Positions 1 through 10,924 of a stretch of 64,000 bases of DNA are shown piece after piece. The stretch's first letter is position 1. Each line of letters opens with the position of its first letter. The position numbers and the translations under genes were made by a program. The notes beneath the pieces are model-generated. The model had not been told where the DNA came from, did no database searches, and was given only the letters and a program-made list of their open reading frames with translations. This DNA comes from Lotus japonicus (taxonomy: Eukaryota > Streptophyta > Magnoliopsida > Fabales > Fabaceae): NCBI RefSeq assembly GCF_012489685.1, contig NC_080043.1, positions 59,046,289-59,110,288 of the forward strand, read 5' to 3'.

Positions 1-910
1 GATTGCAAACTCCTCAAATCCTCATATGGTGTAAATCACGTGCAATGTGATATTTGATCAAATTTTGATTTGTGAATGATTCTAATCCTTTGATGTTGAT
101 AAATGTTTGTATGCTAAACATTGGATGGTGAAGGTATTATAATATCTTTGTATGCTAATGTGATAGAATGGTAAATAGAAAACCCTCATTCATCGTTTTA
201 ATTTGAAAGATATGGATGATACAAGCGTGATTTTAGGTATTAAAATCATAAGGAAAGGAGATAGATTCATACTATCCCATGAGCATTGTGTTGAAAAGCA
301 TCTTTAAAAGTTTGGTCATTATAATGTTATACTTGTGAGCACCACTTATAATTCAACACTCAATTGAAGAAAATTAGTGATGATCTTGTTTCTCAATCTG
401 AGCATGCCTAATTATTGGTAAGCTTTACTACCTCTGATGTTATTTTAAGATAATAGCATATTCTGTGAACAGATTGAGCAGGTATTCTCATAGCCCCAAT
501 AAGGATCATTGGGAAGCGCTTGTAGGAATAATGAAATGTTTTAGAGGAACCATAAATTATGGTATCATATGTAGTGGATTTTCCGGTGTACTTGAATGAT
601 ACATTGATGATAGATGGATCTTGAATTCATATAAGACAAAATCCACATGTGCCTATGCATTTGCACTTGATGGTGGTACGGTAAATTGAAAATCATCCAA
701 GTAATGTACTATTGCTAAATCTACTATGGAGTTCTTGTCTGTAGTTCTGGATTTGGCTGGTAGTGAACTGAGTGGTTAAGAAACTACTTAGCGAATGAAA
801 TTACACCATTAGGATTAATGCATTGTGATAATCAATTTCATTTGTTTATGGTAGATATCCACTCTATGAGAAGAGTAGAGTGATGTTTATGAAAAATTGA
901 TTTGTGAGCC

Positions 911-984
911 TAATGTTGTCACTTGGAAGGTGTCCAAGTAGACCTGGTAATGTTGTCACTTCGAAGATATCCAAGTAGACCTGG
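911..984 (+). repeat. 37-bp tandem duplication in the decayed copia region
   Basis: Two copies start at 911 and 948 and share 'taatgttgtcactt' and 'tccaagtagacctgg', with a few substitutions. It is a local duplication with no evident function. Confidence 0.8.
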
Positions 985-1721
985 TGAAAGTAATAAAAAA
1001 AATTTATTACTAATTTGTGACAAATACGTATACGTAATAATCTTGAGGTAACTACAATATGATGGGGTTGTACTCCTAAATAATGTGAAGAGGATCCATT
1101 AACAAAATCAATATGCATGAAGCTAGTGATGACACATCGAGGGGAATGAGACTTAAGCCAATTTGAATCAGTGAATAATGGTAACCCAACCTTTGTGATT
1201 GGAGATCCCATGAAGAAGGTTCATATGAATAACAAGTTATTCATATTGATCTGACAGCACTGAATAATTTTATTGTATAGTCCATTCCTAGGGTGTAAGT
1301 GTTGTGCTGCATTTTGAGAGGATAAGCTTTAGAGCTTTTAATGATTTTCATAGCCCTTATGGGTGGTGTATGAAGTGCGGTATATACTTTATGGAATCAC
1401 CAATATGAGTGTCAAGTGGAGCCTCTTGCATGAGATTTGGCTGATCTCTAGAGCACTCAAAGAATACCAGGCACGCGCATGGCCGTTTAGCGCACCTCAG
1501 CGATAACAGCGAGAAATTGTGGGGGTGTAATGATTAGTAAGGCCTCTGACACACACCAAAGCGTTTTGGTTCATAGTGCTTGCTCCACCAATTCACTTGT
1601 GTGTTAAGTATTATTAGTCTAGGTCTAGTTCATAGCCCAAAATGCACTAGATTTGAAACAATTACACTCCTAAAGGTTGCCCAAGAAATCTTTTCTTCTA
1701 ATTCCCTTGAACTTTTGAAAT

Positions 1722-1732
1722 ATGTGGGGGAT
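1722..1732 (+). other. Polypurine tract of the copia element
   Basis: A purine-rich 'gtgggggat' motif lies immediately before the TG of the LTR, as expected for the plus-strand primer of a copia element. Confidence 0.7.
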
Positions 1733-2276
1733 TGTTGGAAATTTGTGTATTTCAAAAGTTCAAAACACAATTTACATGTGCTCACCGTCCAAAATAAATG
1801 CTACCATCCAACCTAGATTGTATCCTCATTGTTTAGTGTGTTGCCGCCCATAATTAAAGGCTTGCCGCCCATTATTTAATTTCTGCAGCCCACATTTATG
1901 TTATCCACTATTTTGTTATCCACAAAGTCTTTGCCTATAAATACCAAGTCTATTTCTCATATGGAAAAACACATATCAGCAACATTTTCTCACCTTTCTC
2001 TCCCCTCTACTTCCTCTACTTCTTGGGCATAATGAGAAGTTAATCTCGCTAGTTCTGTGACCCGATTTATCGGAAGAAGCTGTTTAATCCTGGGGGAGTG
2101 TTTGGGATAACACCCGAATAAAACTCTCAAGGACATCAAATTGATTTTCGCGACTCAGCTTGTTTTATGACAGTTATGGTTTGTGAAGGTGTACTGTTCG
2201 TGATGTTGCTCTTTCTGTTCCACCAAGGTTACTGTTCGGTTCGGTGTTCGCGTTGTTCATCCCCAATTTTCCAACA
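1733..2276 (+). mobile_element. 3' LTR of Ty1/copia element (544 bp)
   Basis: The LTR begins TGTTGGAAAT and ends TTTTCCAACA, so the termini are a short inverted repeat with the usual TG...CA ends. A TATA box (tataaata, 1936-1943) lies in the middle, fitting U3-R-U5 order on the plus strand. The upstream pol remnant and polypurine tract support a 3' LTR. The 5' LTR and target-site duplication cannot be checked because the other end is outside the window. Confidence 0.8.
1936..1943 (+). promoter_or_regulatory. TATA box of the copia LTR
   Basis: The motif tataaata is flanked by GC-containing sequence inside the LTR, about 200 bp from its start, which is the usual position for the LTR promoter. 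Confidence 0.6.
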
Positions 2277-3295
2277 GTATGTTGGAAATTTAAACAAGTA
2301 TAGATTGACACAACTGATCATACATTTTGGGGTTTAACTCTTATCTTCTCATAAGTTGAGGGTTCGAATCTTCTTATGTCAAGTAAATCTAAATTGGTGG
2401 ACAATTCTTTCTAGAGAGATATTCTGACACTTCTATTTAGAATGGATCTTTATTGGCCTCCCAACATATCATTGGCGCTTTGCGTGGTCTATTCTACCAT
2501 TTTAAAGAACAAAAAAAATTGCATTCGCACTCACATGTAAAATTCATTTTTAACTAACTTATTTAAATCAATAAAAATTTAAAAAAGTATGATGAAATGA
2601 GTAGTATAAAAATACAACTCATTATTGTATTTTTAATGAGTTGTATTTTTATTTAAGTCATTTTTAAGTTTTAACACATTCACTTAAATTAAAAATTGTT
2701 TTCTTTACGGTCGAATTAAAAAATTGTTTAAATGACTTATTAATCTTAAAAAAGAAATTCCCATTAATCTTAATAAATTTAACAAAGCGTATATTTTATA
2801 ATAAAAAATTAAATATAAATAAAAGTATATTGCTAGAATTTATGTCACCATGCTTGATGGTATCCGAGCCTCTTTCAATGCTATGCTCATTTTGTAATTA
2901 TGTGTATTGTCTATCACCACTTGTTATCATCCGCTTATTTTATCTTCACATCTGACAGAATAATTTACTTGCATTTTTGTAATATCTATAGGATCTTTTA
3001 TGACACATCACACATGAGAGTGAAAATCTTTCGATATAAATAATATCCCTTATCCAGCAATGATTCTTCTCAATGAATAGAGTGAAAAATAAAATATTCA
3101 ATTTGTTAAATACATAAATAGCTGAATAATATACCTACTCATAATTAAATATTAGAATACAATAGTTTTCCGTTGAAGGAAAAAAAATACTTGAATTCAA
3201 TTCAATAAATATTAGTATATTAGTGATAGTTCTGATATTATTTTTTCTTTATCATAAATAAAAATAACTATCTCTCTTTTTTGTTCAATCAAATA
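2277..3295. other. AT-rich intergenic stretch with one hairpin
   Basis: No gene is visible. The sequence is strongly AT-rich. A tRNA B-box-like motif (gggttcgaatc) near 2360 could be a SINE relic, but no A box could be placed. The only clear structure is the inverted repeat listed separately. Confidence 0.6.
2606..2652. repeat. Perfect 18-bp inverted repeat (hairpin)
   Basis: The arms 2606-2623 (ataaaaatacaactcatt) and 2635-2652 are exact reverse complements around an 11-nt loop. This could be the core of a small MITE. There are no other signs of a gene. Confidence 0.7.
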
Positions 3296-3309
3296 CTTGT
3301 ATTTTTTTA

Positions 3310-3326
3310 CCCGCGCGTTGCTCGGG
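3310..3326 (-). other. Helitron-type 3' subterminal hairpin
   Basis: The 17-nt palindrome cccgcgcgttgctcggg stands out as a GC-rich island in very AT-rich DNA. It has a 7-bp stem with one mismatch and a 3-nt loop. This shape and its place near a CTRR-like end are typical of Helitron 3' ends. Confidence 0.6.
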
Positions 3327-3845
3327 GAATATGTTTATTGTATTTGATACATTGATTGACATTTTAAATTATAAAATATTTAAGATACTAAGAATGTAAG
3401 AACAATTATAATAAAGATGTAGATATTTAAATAACACAAATTTTGAAAAACACAGAAGTTAATAAGCCAAAAGCTTTAAGTTTTGCATATGTGAGTTATA
3501 ACTGAACTTTGATTGTGAAGATGTATACTCGTGTTGCATAAAGGGTAATGCTTTTGTGTTTTAGATATATAACAATACGTAAATATATAATTATTGTTTA
3601 AATTATTAAAAATACACTTAAGTTATAGAAAAATGAATTTTATTTTTTTTAACTCTAATTTATTAGCACTAATAAATTTAGGTAATAATTTTATAGTACA
3701 TATGTATTAATATTTTGTATTCATCGTACTTTTCTTACTATCAAATTATTATAGTTATATACATATATAAATATACACTCTTAAAATATTGAAAACAATA
3801 CTAAAGTTAATTATATTAAATTTTTTCTATTAAAATAATATCAAT

Positions 3846-4450
3846 TAATTAGTTTAGATTATAATGATTGTATAAAAAAAGTATAAATGATACTTTTTAT
3901 ATAAAACAAAATCTCACGTAGATAACATTATAGTAGTTTAAAATTAAAACATATCAATTGAAAATTATACGCAAATACAAACAACAACCGTTTTTAGGTA
4001 TCAGAGCAGACTTAGATGAAAATCATCTTACTCAATGGATTCTCATTTATCAAAGAAACAAAATCTCATAAATTTCATAATGATACTTTTAATATGATTT
4101 AAAACTTTCAAATTAGCCAAGATAGATTTGTTTTGCAAATGAATTTTAGGTGCAGAAATTTCTCCTCTTCATTTATAATTGAATGCATTCGATTGGTATC
4201 CCATTTGATTTTATTTAAAATTTAACGTAATATCAATCAATTAGTTTAGAATATAATGATTGTTTAAAAAAAATATGATGATACCTTTTATATAAAACAA
4301 AATCTCACGTAGGTAGCATTATTGTAGTTTAAAATTAAAACATATTAACTGAAAATTATACCCAAATACAAACAACAATAGCTTTTAGATTTCAAAGCAG
4401 CCTTAGATGCAAATCATCTTACTAAATGGATTCTCATTTATCAGAGAAAT
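3846..4450 (+). repeat. Diverged direct duplication (about 220 bp, two copies)
   Basis: Segments 3860-4070 and 4247-4450 share long blocks such as 'acaaaatctcacgta', 'ttaaaattaaaacat' and 'ggattctcatttatc' with scattered differences. A related shorter doublet sharing 'aaaatctcacgtta' follows at 4490-4620. No coding content. Confidence 0.75.
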
Positions 4451-4879
4451 AAAGAAGTTAACTGTATAGAGAAATCCTTGGGATTTTACAAAATCTCACG
4501 TTACATTTACATAAAGAAATCTATAGTGTTAAAAAGAAGATTTTACAATGATAGTTTTTATATAAAACAAAATCTCACGTTACATATACATAAAGAAATC
4601 TCTATAGTTAAAAATAAGATTTTAAAATTAATAATGGCTGCAATCACCTTAATCATGGCTGATTTGCTGGAGTAATATCCTTTCACCCTCCATAAATATA
4701 CATCAAATCTTATAGGTAGTAACCTATAAGCTCTAGTCCGCAACTAATGAAAAACTCTGTCAAGTTCACCTAACAACCATCAAATCTCTGCGTGTCCATG
4801 GTAGCTCTGTGGACCCTCAGCACCAGATCAGCTCCCTTTTCCTAGAATTAACATTAAATAAAAATAAGATAAAGTAAGA

Positions 4880-5270
4880 AAAAATCAAGAAATAAACAAC
4901 ATAAACCCTAATCAAATCTAAAATTTAAAAAGGTACTAATTAAAGATAGATAAAAATCATCAAAATCTAGCAAATTACAATAAAAACTTATAAAATCATA
5001 ACTTAAATAAAGTCCTAAAATTCAATAAAGACACCATAAAAATTAATTAATACTCTCAAAATAAATTAAAAATAAAATAAAAGACCAAATATAAAATCAA
5101 GAAATAAACAACCTAAATTATAATCAAATCTAAAATTTAAAAAGGTACTAATTAAAGATAGATAAAAACTACAAAAGTTTAGCAAATCACAATAAAAACT
5201 CATAAAATCCTGAATTAAATAAAAATCTGATAATTCAATAAAAATACGATAAAAATTAATTAACACTCTT
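4880..5270 (+). repeat. Tandem pair of 211-bp AT-rich units
   Basis: The phrase aaataaacaac recurs at 4891 and 5102, and the flanking sequence matches over the whole interval. The same unit reappears at 7040-7340, suggesting a satellite-like module spread within the presumed Helitron. Confidence 0.8.
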
Positions 5271-6110
5271 AAGGGAATATGTAACTTTAGGGTTTAGAAC
5301 TTATGAAAGGTGCTGGTGGACTGGCGGTATGTTTTTCACGGGAATTGAAAACCTTTTACCATTTACATTATGAGTGGGAAGGTAACGTTTGGCACAAAGA
5401 AAACTGATGCAAGAACAGAGATGGAAATATTGAATGGTAACATATTGACCATGTAATAAATATTTTAATTGTAAACATAAACGGGATTCCAATCATAAAT
5501 AGATAAATATTTTTAATTTAAATTCACTTTAAATCTTTTGAAATACTAATAAAATATACAACAAAAAGTTCATATGCAAACAAATAAATATTCTCATGAT
5601 TTAGCTTAAGCAAATAAGGGACCATAAAATTCTAAAGAAAGTTCACCATTCCAGAAGAGAAAAAAAATACAACCTAGCAACAGGTTTTGACAATTCCAAA
5701 TTAACACTAACCTATATGTATTCAGTTGTAGAAGAATCCCACCAAAGCTATGAAAAAAATCTAAATTGCAAGGTGAAATGAATCACACTACCTTTCCACA
5801 TACCTCACATATTTGATAGTTCCCGAGGAGTACAGTAACAGTGAATCATAACATATAAGTACATAATTCACAAAAAATATCAAAGTATACATAGTCGTAT
5901 CATAACACATAATTATATATTGGCTAAACGATGACATTGAAAATTCACACTGCAATTCAGAAACCAATTTCAGGAATCAGCTATCTTAATTTTCTAACCA
6001 CCGTAAAAATCATTTCAATTATCAATTCAATGAATTCAAACAGCCAGAAATGAATAGAAAACAGAATGAAGAGAAAGAATAGCGCAGAATCAAGCAATCT
6101 AAATGGCAAC

Positions 6111-6226
6111 CTGATACCGCCACCACTGAAGAGAGAATCGTGATCCTTGGAGGACATGACAATGTTTGCAACTGCCGGCGGTGCGGGATGATCTTCAAAG
6201 GAAAAGCCGCAGTTGACCACCCCATC
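6111..6226 (-). pseudogene. Exon-like gene fragment, source not recognised
   Basis: On the minus strand a 116-bp GC-richer block is bounded by an acceptor-like 'aatgtag' upstream and a donor-like CAG/GTTGCC downstream, in otherwise AT-rich DNA. One frame is open throughout and contains 'NCGFSFEDHPAPPA'; a second frame is also open. It looks like a captured exon inside the presumed Helitron, which is common for these elements. I do not recognise the source gene, and it may not be expressed. Confidence 0.35.
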
Positions 6227-6323
6227 CTACATTCGAGCCTTTTTGTTTCTTTTTAAAATATAAATAGTTTAGGCCAACAAACAAAAGAAATCAACATGTT
6301 AGGCTATAAATTTTGACACTTGC

Positions 6324-6456
6324 ATACTCAAATAAAAAGGTATTGAACAAATATCCTAGAGATGTCCTAATGGACACCCACCTTGCCTGAATACTCAAAT
6401 AAAAAGTATTGAACAAACATCTTAGAGAGGTCCTAATGGACACCTACCTTGCCTGA
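6324..6456 (+). repeat. 67-bp tandem duplication
   Basis: Two copies begin 'atactcaaataaaaag' at 6324 and 6391 and end 'ccttgcctga'. They differ at a few bases. Nothing coding is supported here. Confidence 0.85.
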
Positions 6457-7039
6457 TGTTAAATCATCCCTGTTATTTGGTTGGTGGCCTCACGGTCACT
6501 CACTCCCTTGTTACTCTTGTTCATATTGCGAAGTTTTCTTTGCAAAAGGAATTATACTCAGTGGAGCTATTAATGTCCCCTTATGTGTTAGCTAGGGAGG
6601 TGCTCAACATGAATATAAGACCGTATGGAATTTGGATAAACTTCTCAATAGATATTGATTGAAAAGAATTGAAATCATTAGCCTTGTCCAAACCTTAGTA
6701 ATACACACCTTCACGCTCTCCAAGATCTCCATGGATCATGCTCCACCCACCTACACAAAACACAACAAACGAAAAAACACACAATTTTTTTGGTAAAAAG
6801 AACAAAACTTTATTGAGTAAACAAACATGGGGGTTACGACCATGACTACTTACCCTGCTTGGGGGTAGAACTGAGTGAACTCGGCTTGGTGAGCCAATAA
6901 AAGTATCATCCTTCGACATGGAGATGCCATGAGATGTTTAGAGTTTAAGGTTAGGGCCAAAACTTGAAGATATAAAAAAAAAATATCGCATGTCATAAAT
7001 TTTTTGAATGATTTGGTTTTAAATCAAAATAAATTAATT

Positions 7040-7340
7040 AATATTCTAAAAATAGATAATAAGATAAATTAAGATAAAATCATGAAATAAACAACATAAA
7101 TCCTAATCAAATCTAAAATTTTAAAAGGTACTAAATAAATATAGATAAAAACTATTAGAATCTAGTAAATCACAATAAAAACTCATAAAATCCTGAATTA
7201 ATTAAAAATCCGAAAATTGAATAAATATACCATAAAAATTAATTAATACTCCAAAAATAAATCAAAAATAAATTAATATAAAATCAAGAAATAAACAACT
7301 TAAATCCTAATCAAATCTCAAATTTAAAATGTATTTTTTT
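7040..7340 (+). repeat. Second cluster of the 205-211-bp AT-rich unit
   Basis: The phrase aaataaacaac recurs at 7085 and 7289 (period 204), and surrounding sequence matches the units at 4880-5270. The second copy is incomplete. Confidence 0.75.
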
Positions 7341-7344
7341 ATGA

Positions 7345-7440
7345 GAATTAACCTGAGAATGACACGTGAGATTTTTTTTATGAGAATTAACGTGGGAATG
7401 ACACGTCACTATGAATTAACGTGAGAATGACACGTCACTA
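7345..7440 (+). repeat. Short tandem repeats with 'atgacacgt' core
   Basis: Three imperfect copies of a 'gaattaacgtgagaatgacacgt' type unit lie next to the proposed Helitron 5' terminus. Subterminal repeats of this kind are common in non-autonomous Helitrons. Confidence 0.65.
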
Positions 7441-7493
7441 AATCAACCTGATGGGAGTTCTTCTTTTCTAATATATATTGATATTGATATTGA

Positions 7494-8388
7494 TTAGTCC
7501 CTTGATTGGCATAGTGAGGAAGGTGTTAGAACACGAGCTCGCCGTGCTTTGATCAGGAGCTAGTGTGCGGGAATGTTGTTGGATTGTCCTGAAGAGGTGG
7601 CTATACAAGGTATCGCGAGGGTGATCCGTGATGGTTTTGGTGAATGACTGGTGCCGGAAGTATGGGTCTAGTGGACTGTGAGAGGTTTGGGGCGTCTAGT
7701 AGCAAGAAGAGTTGTCAGGTTGGTCGTTGGCCAGGTTAGGCCAAAAGTGTCTTTGGTAGAGGACTGCAGATTGGCGGTTTTTAATCGGGTGCATGTGCCC
7801 GGAGGTTTGGTTGTTGCTGCAATGGATGTTCCAAATGCTGAAAGGGTTTTTTCATGTTGCAGCAGTAGTATCTTTTCAGGGACCTGGCGGGGGAGCTTTT
7901 CTTGTCATATATGTGGGAGGCTTTTTCATGAATGTGTTGGTGCTGTGTTGGAGGTTTGTGAAACATGGGGGCTTGTGTGTTTTTCAATTTTTTGGATCAT
8001 GCTAGTAAGAGTGAGGTGCTGCGCTGGGTTCATGGTTTTTTTGGCATAAGTGTCAAGTTTATATATATTTAAAGCGCAAGATGTGCTAGTAGATACAAGA
8101 TAGAAAACCAGCCCCAATGCCAATAATGACAGGTACAGACACAAAGAAACATGGGTAGGCATGAGAAAGCAAGAAACAAATGGATAGGGAAGAGCAATCA
8201 GTCTAGTCACTATTTGCTATAGTAGCAAGTTCTAGTTATCGAGCAGCATGGAGGAGAGAATTACAGCACTAACAACAAGCCAAATTTTTTCTCAGAGCTA
8301 AAATAAATAATCCCCAATAATTTGGAGAGAATTGGACAACTCAGATCCTTCATTATGTGTGTGCTGCTTTTGGATCAATTGATACTAT
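7494..8388 (+). other. Unidentified GC-richer stretch, possibly decayed LINE
   Basis: This block is less AT-rich than its surroundings and has fairly long frames on both strands (for example 7678-8049), but none resembles a protein I recognise. A LINE-like 3' tail phrase ('ctctttttcc...gggttttt...ttaatgaggc') occurs at about 10600-10680, just beyond the Harbinger-like element. The two parts could therefore be one LINE split by that insertion. That link is inference. Confidence 0.3.
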
Positions 8389-8624
8389 GGTAGCGTTTGG
8401 TAGACAGGTGGGAAGGGAACGGAACATGACACATGAGTTTCGTTCTGTGTTTGTCATGTTTTTAAGATGGAACGGAACGGGACAAAAGGCTCTAGGAACA
8501 TGACACTTTGGTTCCCTGGAAAAGGGTGGAACGGAAGGGAACGGAATAGAATACTCTCTTAAAACTTTTGCAAGTTCAAAAATACCCCTAATTTATATTT
8601 GAAATTTTATATATCTAAACAGTT

Positions 8625-9412
8625 ATAGCAATTTCTAAAGATACTAGCTTTATCTTTTTAACTTTGAAGATACCAAATATGGAACAGCCAGTGCTGGTTG
8701 GGAATGTTTATGGTCCTCATACTTTGTTGGAGCGTAGAGTATTTTGTGAGGCTTTACAACCTCATGTGGTGAATCATAGTGGATTGATTTTTCTTGTTGG
8801 GGATTTTAATGCGGTGCTGCTGGGATCGGAACGGTCATCTGGAGGGGTGCTGGATGCAGACGAGGTAATTTTTCAGCAGTTTGTGCAGGTGCTGTTTCTG
8901 CTGTTGCTCTATTGCTGTTGCTGTTTTGTTGCTGCTGGTTTGTTGTTGCTGTTTTCCTATTTGCTGTTGCTGGCTGCTGTTGGCTGATGCTGGTGCTGCT
9001 GAATGTGTGATGTTTGCTGTTTTGCTGAGGCTAATTGCTGATGTTGCTGTTTGTGCTACTGTTGTTGTTGTTTTGTTGTTGCTTTTAATGTTTTGCACGA
9101 ATCTGGCTACCATGAAGCTGTTTTTTGAGTCAGACTTCTTATGAGTATAGAGTTTTTGTATTTTGTAGCAGAATGGCTATCCCAAGCTTGTGGTACTCTT
9201 TTTCCTTACTGGGTTTTTTCCCACTGGGTTTTGCCTAGTAAAGTTTTAATGAGGCCCTTGCTTGGGATGACGCTGATGCCATTTTGCGGGTTGGTGGTGG
9301 GTTAATTATTTGCTCAGTCGTTTGGTCATTGTACTTATCCTGTTGCTTGTTTGTGCACAGGTTACCTTATATCTCTTAATAATAATTCTACTTTCATTTT
9401 CAAAAAAAAAAA
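8625..9412 (+). mobile_element. Shrunken LINE copy: endonuclease piece plus 3' tail
   Basis: The insertion is bounded by a 14-bp duplication atatctaaacagtt (8611-8624 and 9413-9426) and ends in an A-tract (9402-9412), as left by target-primed reverse transcription. The start encodes a LINE endonuclease fragment: residues 'NVYGPHTLLERR' and 'VGDFNAV..GSERSSGG' from 8664 to about 8850. It then passes into a GCTGTT-rich low-complexity block and a LINE 3' tail. The reverse transcriptase is absent, so the copy is internally deleted and was probably mobilised in trans. Confidence 0.75.
8870..9090 (+). repeat. GCTGTT-rich imperfect microsatellite
   Basis: The block is dominated by 'ctgttg' and 'ctgctg' triplets, which create long leucine/cysteine- or glutamine-rich frames on the two strands. 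These frames are compositional, not genes. Confidence 0.8.
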
Positions 9413-9509
9413 ATATCTAAACAGTTTAAAATCACTTCTTAAAGTGAAAACACTTATTATATTTGTAGACAAAATTAAATGAAAATCAACTTTTTTCAAA
9501 AAATCACTT

Positions 9510-10120
9510 AAAATAAAATCAATTATTTTTTCAAAAGTAAAATCACTTTTTGTAAGCAATGATTAACGAGCCAATTAGAGTGCGTTTGATTCAACTTATT
9601 TTGGAAAAATAACTTTTAATCAAAAATACACTTTTAAAATCAAAAAATCACTTTTTTCATCAGAATATCACTTTTTGTGTTTGTTTCAGCTGAAGCTGGA
9701 AACAGATTATTTGAAACAGTTACTTTAGCTTCTCATGAAAATCTATGATGATAGATTAGAGGAGATAAAAAAAGTGATTTTAATTAGAGTAGTCAAACAC
9801 GAATCAACTTAATTAAAATAAAATCAATTATTTTTTCAAAAGTAAAATCAGTTTTTGTAAGCAATGATAAACGAGCCAATTAGAGTATGTTTGATTCAAC
9901 TTATTTTGGAAAAATCACTTTTTAATCAAAAAATCACTTTTAAAATCAAAAAAATCACTTTTTGTGTTTGTTTCAGCTGAAGCTGAAAACAAATTATTTG
10001 AAACAGTTACTTTAGCTTGTAATGAAAATCTATGATGAATTGATGATAGATGTGAGGAGATAAAAAAAAAGTGATTTTAATTAGATTAGTCAAACACGAA
10101 TCAACTTATGCTTTTCTCAA
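9510..10120 (+). repeat. Tandem duplication, period about 305 bp
   Basis: Phrases such as 'gcaatgat.aacgagccaattagagt', 'gtttgattcaacttatttt' and 'tgtttcagctgaagctg' recur about 305 bp apart inside the Harbinger-like element. The copies are similar but not identical. No coding content. Confidence 0.8.
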
Positions 10121-10507
10121 AATCTCTTAAAATAAAATAAAAAATTATAGTTAAAAATCAATATTTTTAATCTAAACAAATACACTTAAAATAGCTTAAA
10201 TAGATAATTAGGTTTCTGCTTTTTTCAATAGCATACTGAAACATTTTAAACAATATATAAGTGATTATTTCATGAAGTAAGCAATAATAAACGGTTTCTA
10301 TGCAAAATGTTCAATTGAGTTCAATTTGTTTTCCTCAATCAAATATTAAACATGCAGGGTTATATATGTAACTAAAATCATGGTTCTGTTCTATTGACTT
10401 GGAGTTACCAAACACAACACATAGAACATTATTGTCATGTTCCATCCTGTTCTGTCCCGTTCCGTTATGTTCTGTCTTGTTCCGTTCTGTCACCAAACGC
10501 TACCTAT

Positions 10508-10924
10508 GACATATGTTTGGAGTGGAGTCTTTTTCATGATATTTGCTTTTGATCGTTGTAGATGGTTGTGATTATTTTGGTGTTTCTTTGGTTGGTTCTT
10601 GAGTTTGAGTACTCTTTTTCCTTTTCTAGGGTTTTTTCCATTGGGTTTTTCCTAGGAAAGGTTTTAATGAGGCTCATTCTTGAGGTTTATATCAACAAAG
10701 TAGGGATGGTTTTAAAGAATTTAATTATATGTAGGAAAGGAATAATGTTTCATTCACACCTCTCTTTGAGGTGGAGAGAGGTGGAAGGAGGAGAGAGATA
10801 TGAAGAAAAGAAAAAGTAAGACAGAGAAAGTATGAGAAGTGATAGATGATAAGAAAAGAGAGATATAAATAAAAAGATGTGGAAATTGAGTGTTTAAAAA
10901 ATGAGGTGTGTATATATCATTATT
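10508..10924 (+). other. Non-coding stretch with LINE-tail phrase
   Basis: The segment 10600-10680 matches the LINE tail at about 9200-9260, sharing 'tactctttttcc', 'gggtttttcctag' and 'ttttaatgaggc'. The rest is purine-rich, low-complexity DNA. No gene is supported. Confidence 0.5.

Larger units (their letters stand above)
1..1732 (+). pseudogene. Decayed Ty1/copia pol (RT C-terminus and RNase H)
   Basis: This is the internal 3' part of a copia retrotransposon, broken by many stops. Around 190-480 the broken frames read like the end of a copia reverse transcriptase (the 'MKDMDDTSVILGIKI' region). Around 470-870 they read like RNase H, with 'RYSHSPNKDHWEAL', 'KSTCAYAFALDGG', 'AGSE' and 'MHCDNQF' segments. 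It runs directly into a polypurine tract and a 3' LTR, so orientation is plus. The 5' part lies outside the window. No intact ORF remains, and the 115-residue minus-strand frame at 864-1211 is a shadow. Family assignment is firm at lineage level (Ty1/copia); the clade is not resolved. Confidence 0.75.
3296..7493 (-). mobile_element. Probable non-autonomous Helitron, minus orientation
   Basis: Read on the minus strand, the proposed 5' end starts TC in an AT-rich run (tcaatatcaatatcaatata, at 7493). The 3' end carries a GC-rich 7-bp hairpin with one mismatch (17 nt at 3310-3326) about 10 nt before a terminal CAAG, which is one change from the canonical CTAG. The ends would sit between A and T of the target, as Helitrons do. 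There are no TIRs or target duplications and no Rep/helicase ORF. Inside are 205-211-bp AT-rich repeats, 'acacgtca' short repeats and one GC-rich exon-like block. The hairpin is the strongest evidence; the 5' boundary is less certain. Confidence 0.45.
8389..10504. mobile_element. PIF/Harbinger-like element with TAT target duplication
   Basis: The ends are an inverted repeat: GGTAGCGTTTGGT at 8389 and ACCAAACGCTACC ending at 10504. They are followed inward by related 'ggaacggaac' / 'gttccgttct' subterminal repeats. A 3-bp TAT flanks both ends (8386-8388 and 10505-10507). The GTTTGGT terminus and 3-bp duplication fit PIF/Harbinger, although its usual TSD is TWA, so a CACTA-type relative is not excluded. 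No transposase ORF is present. A small LINE (8625-9412) sits inside. Confidence 0.7.

Noticed and set aside
2340..2400. Possible SINE or tRNA remnant with a B-box-like motif
   Set aside because: No A box at proper spacing and no second copy in the window.
7678..8210. Possible gene with 123-, 70- and 94-aa frames
   Set aside because: Frames overlap on both strands, without any recognisable motif; more likely decayed LINE DNA.
8835..9144. Cys/Leu-rich and Gln-rich ORFs on both strands
   Set aside because: Low-complexity GCTGTT repeat read in different frames.
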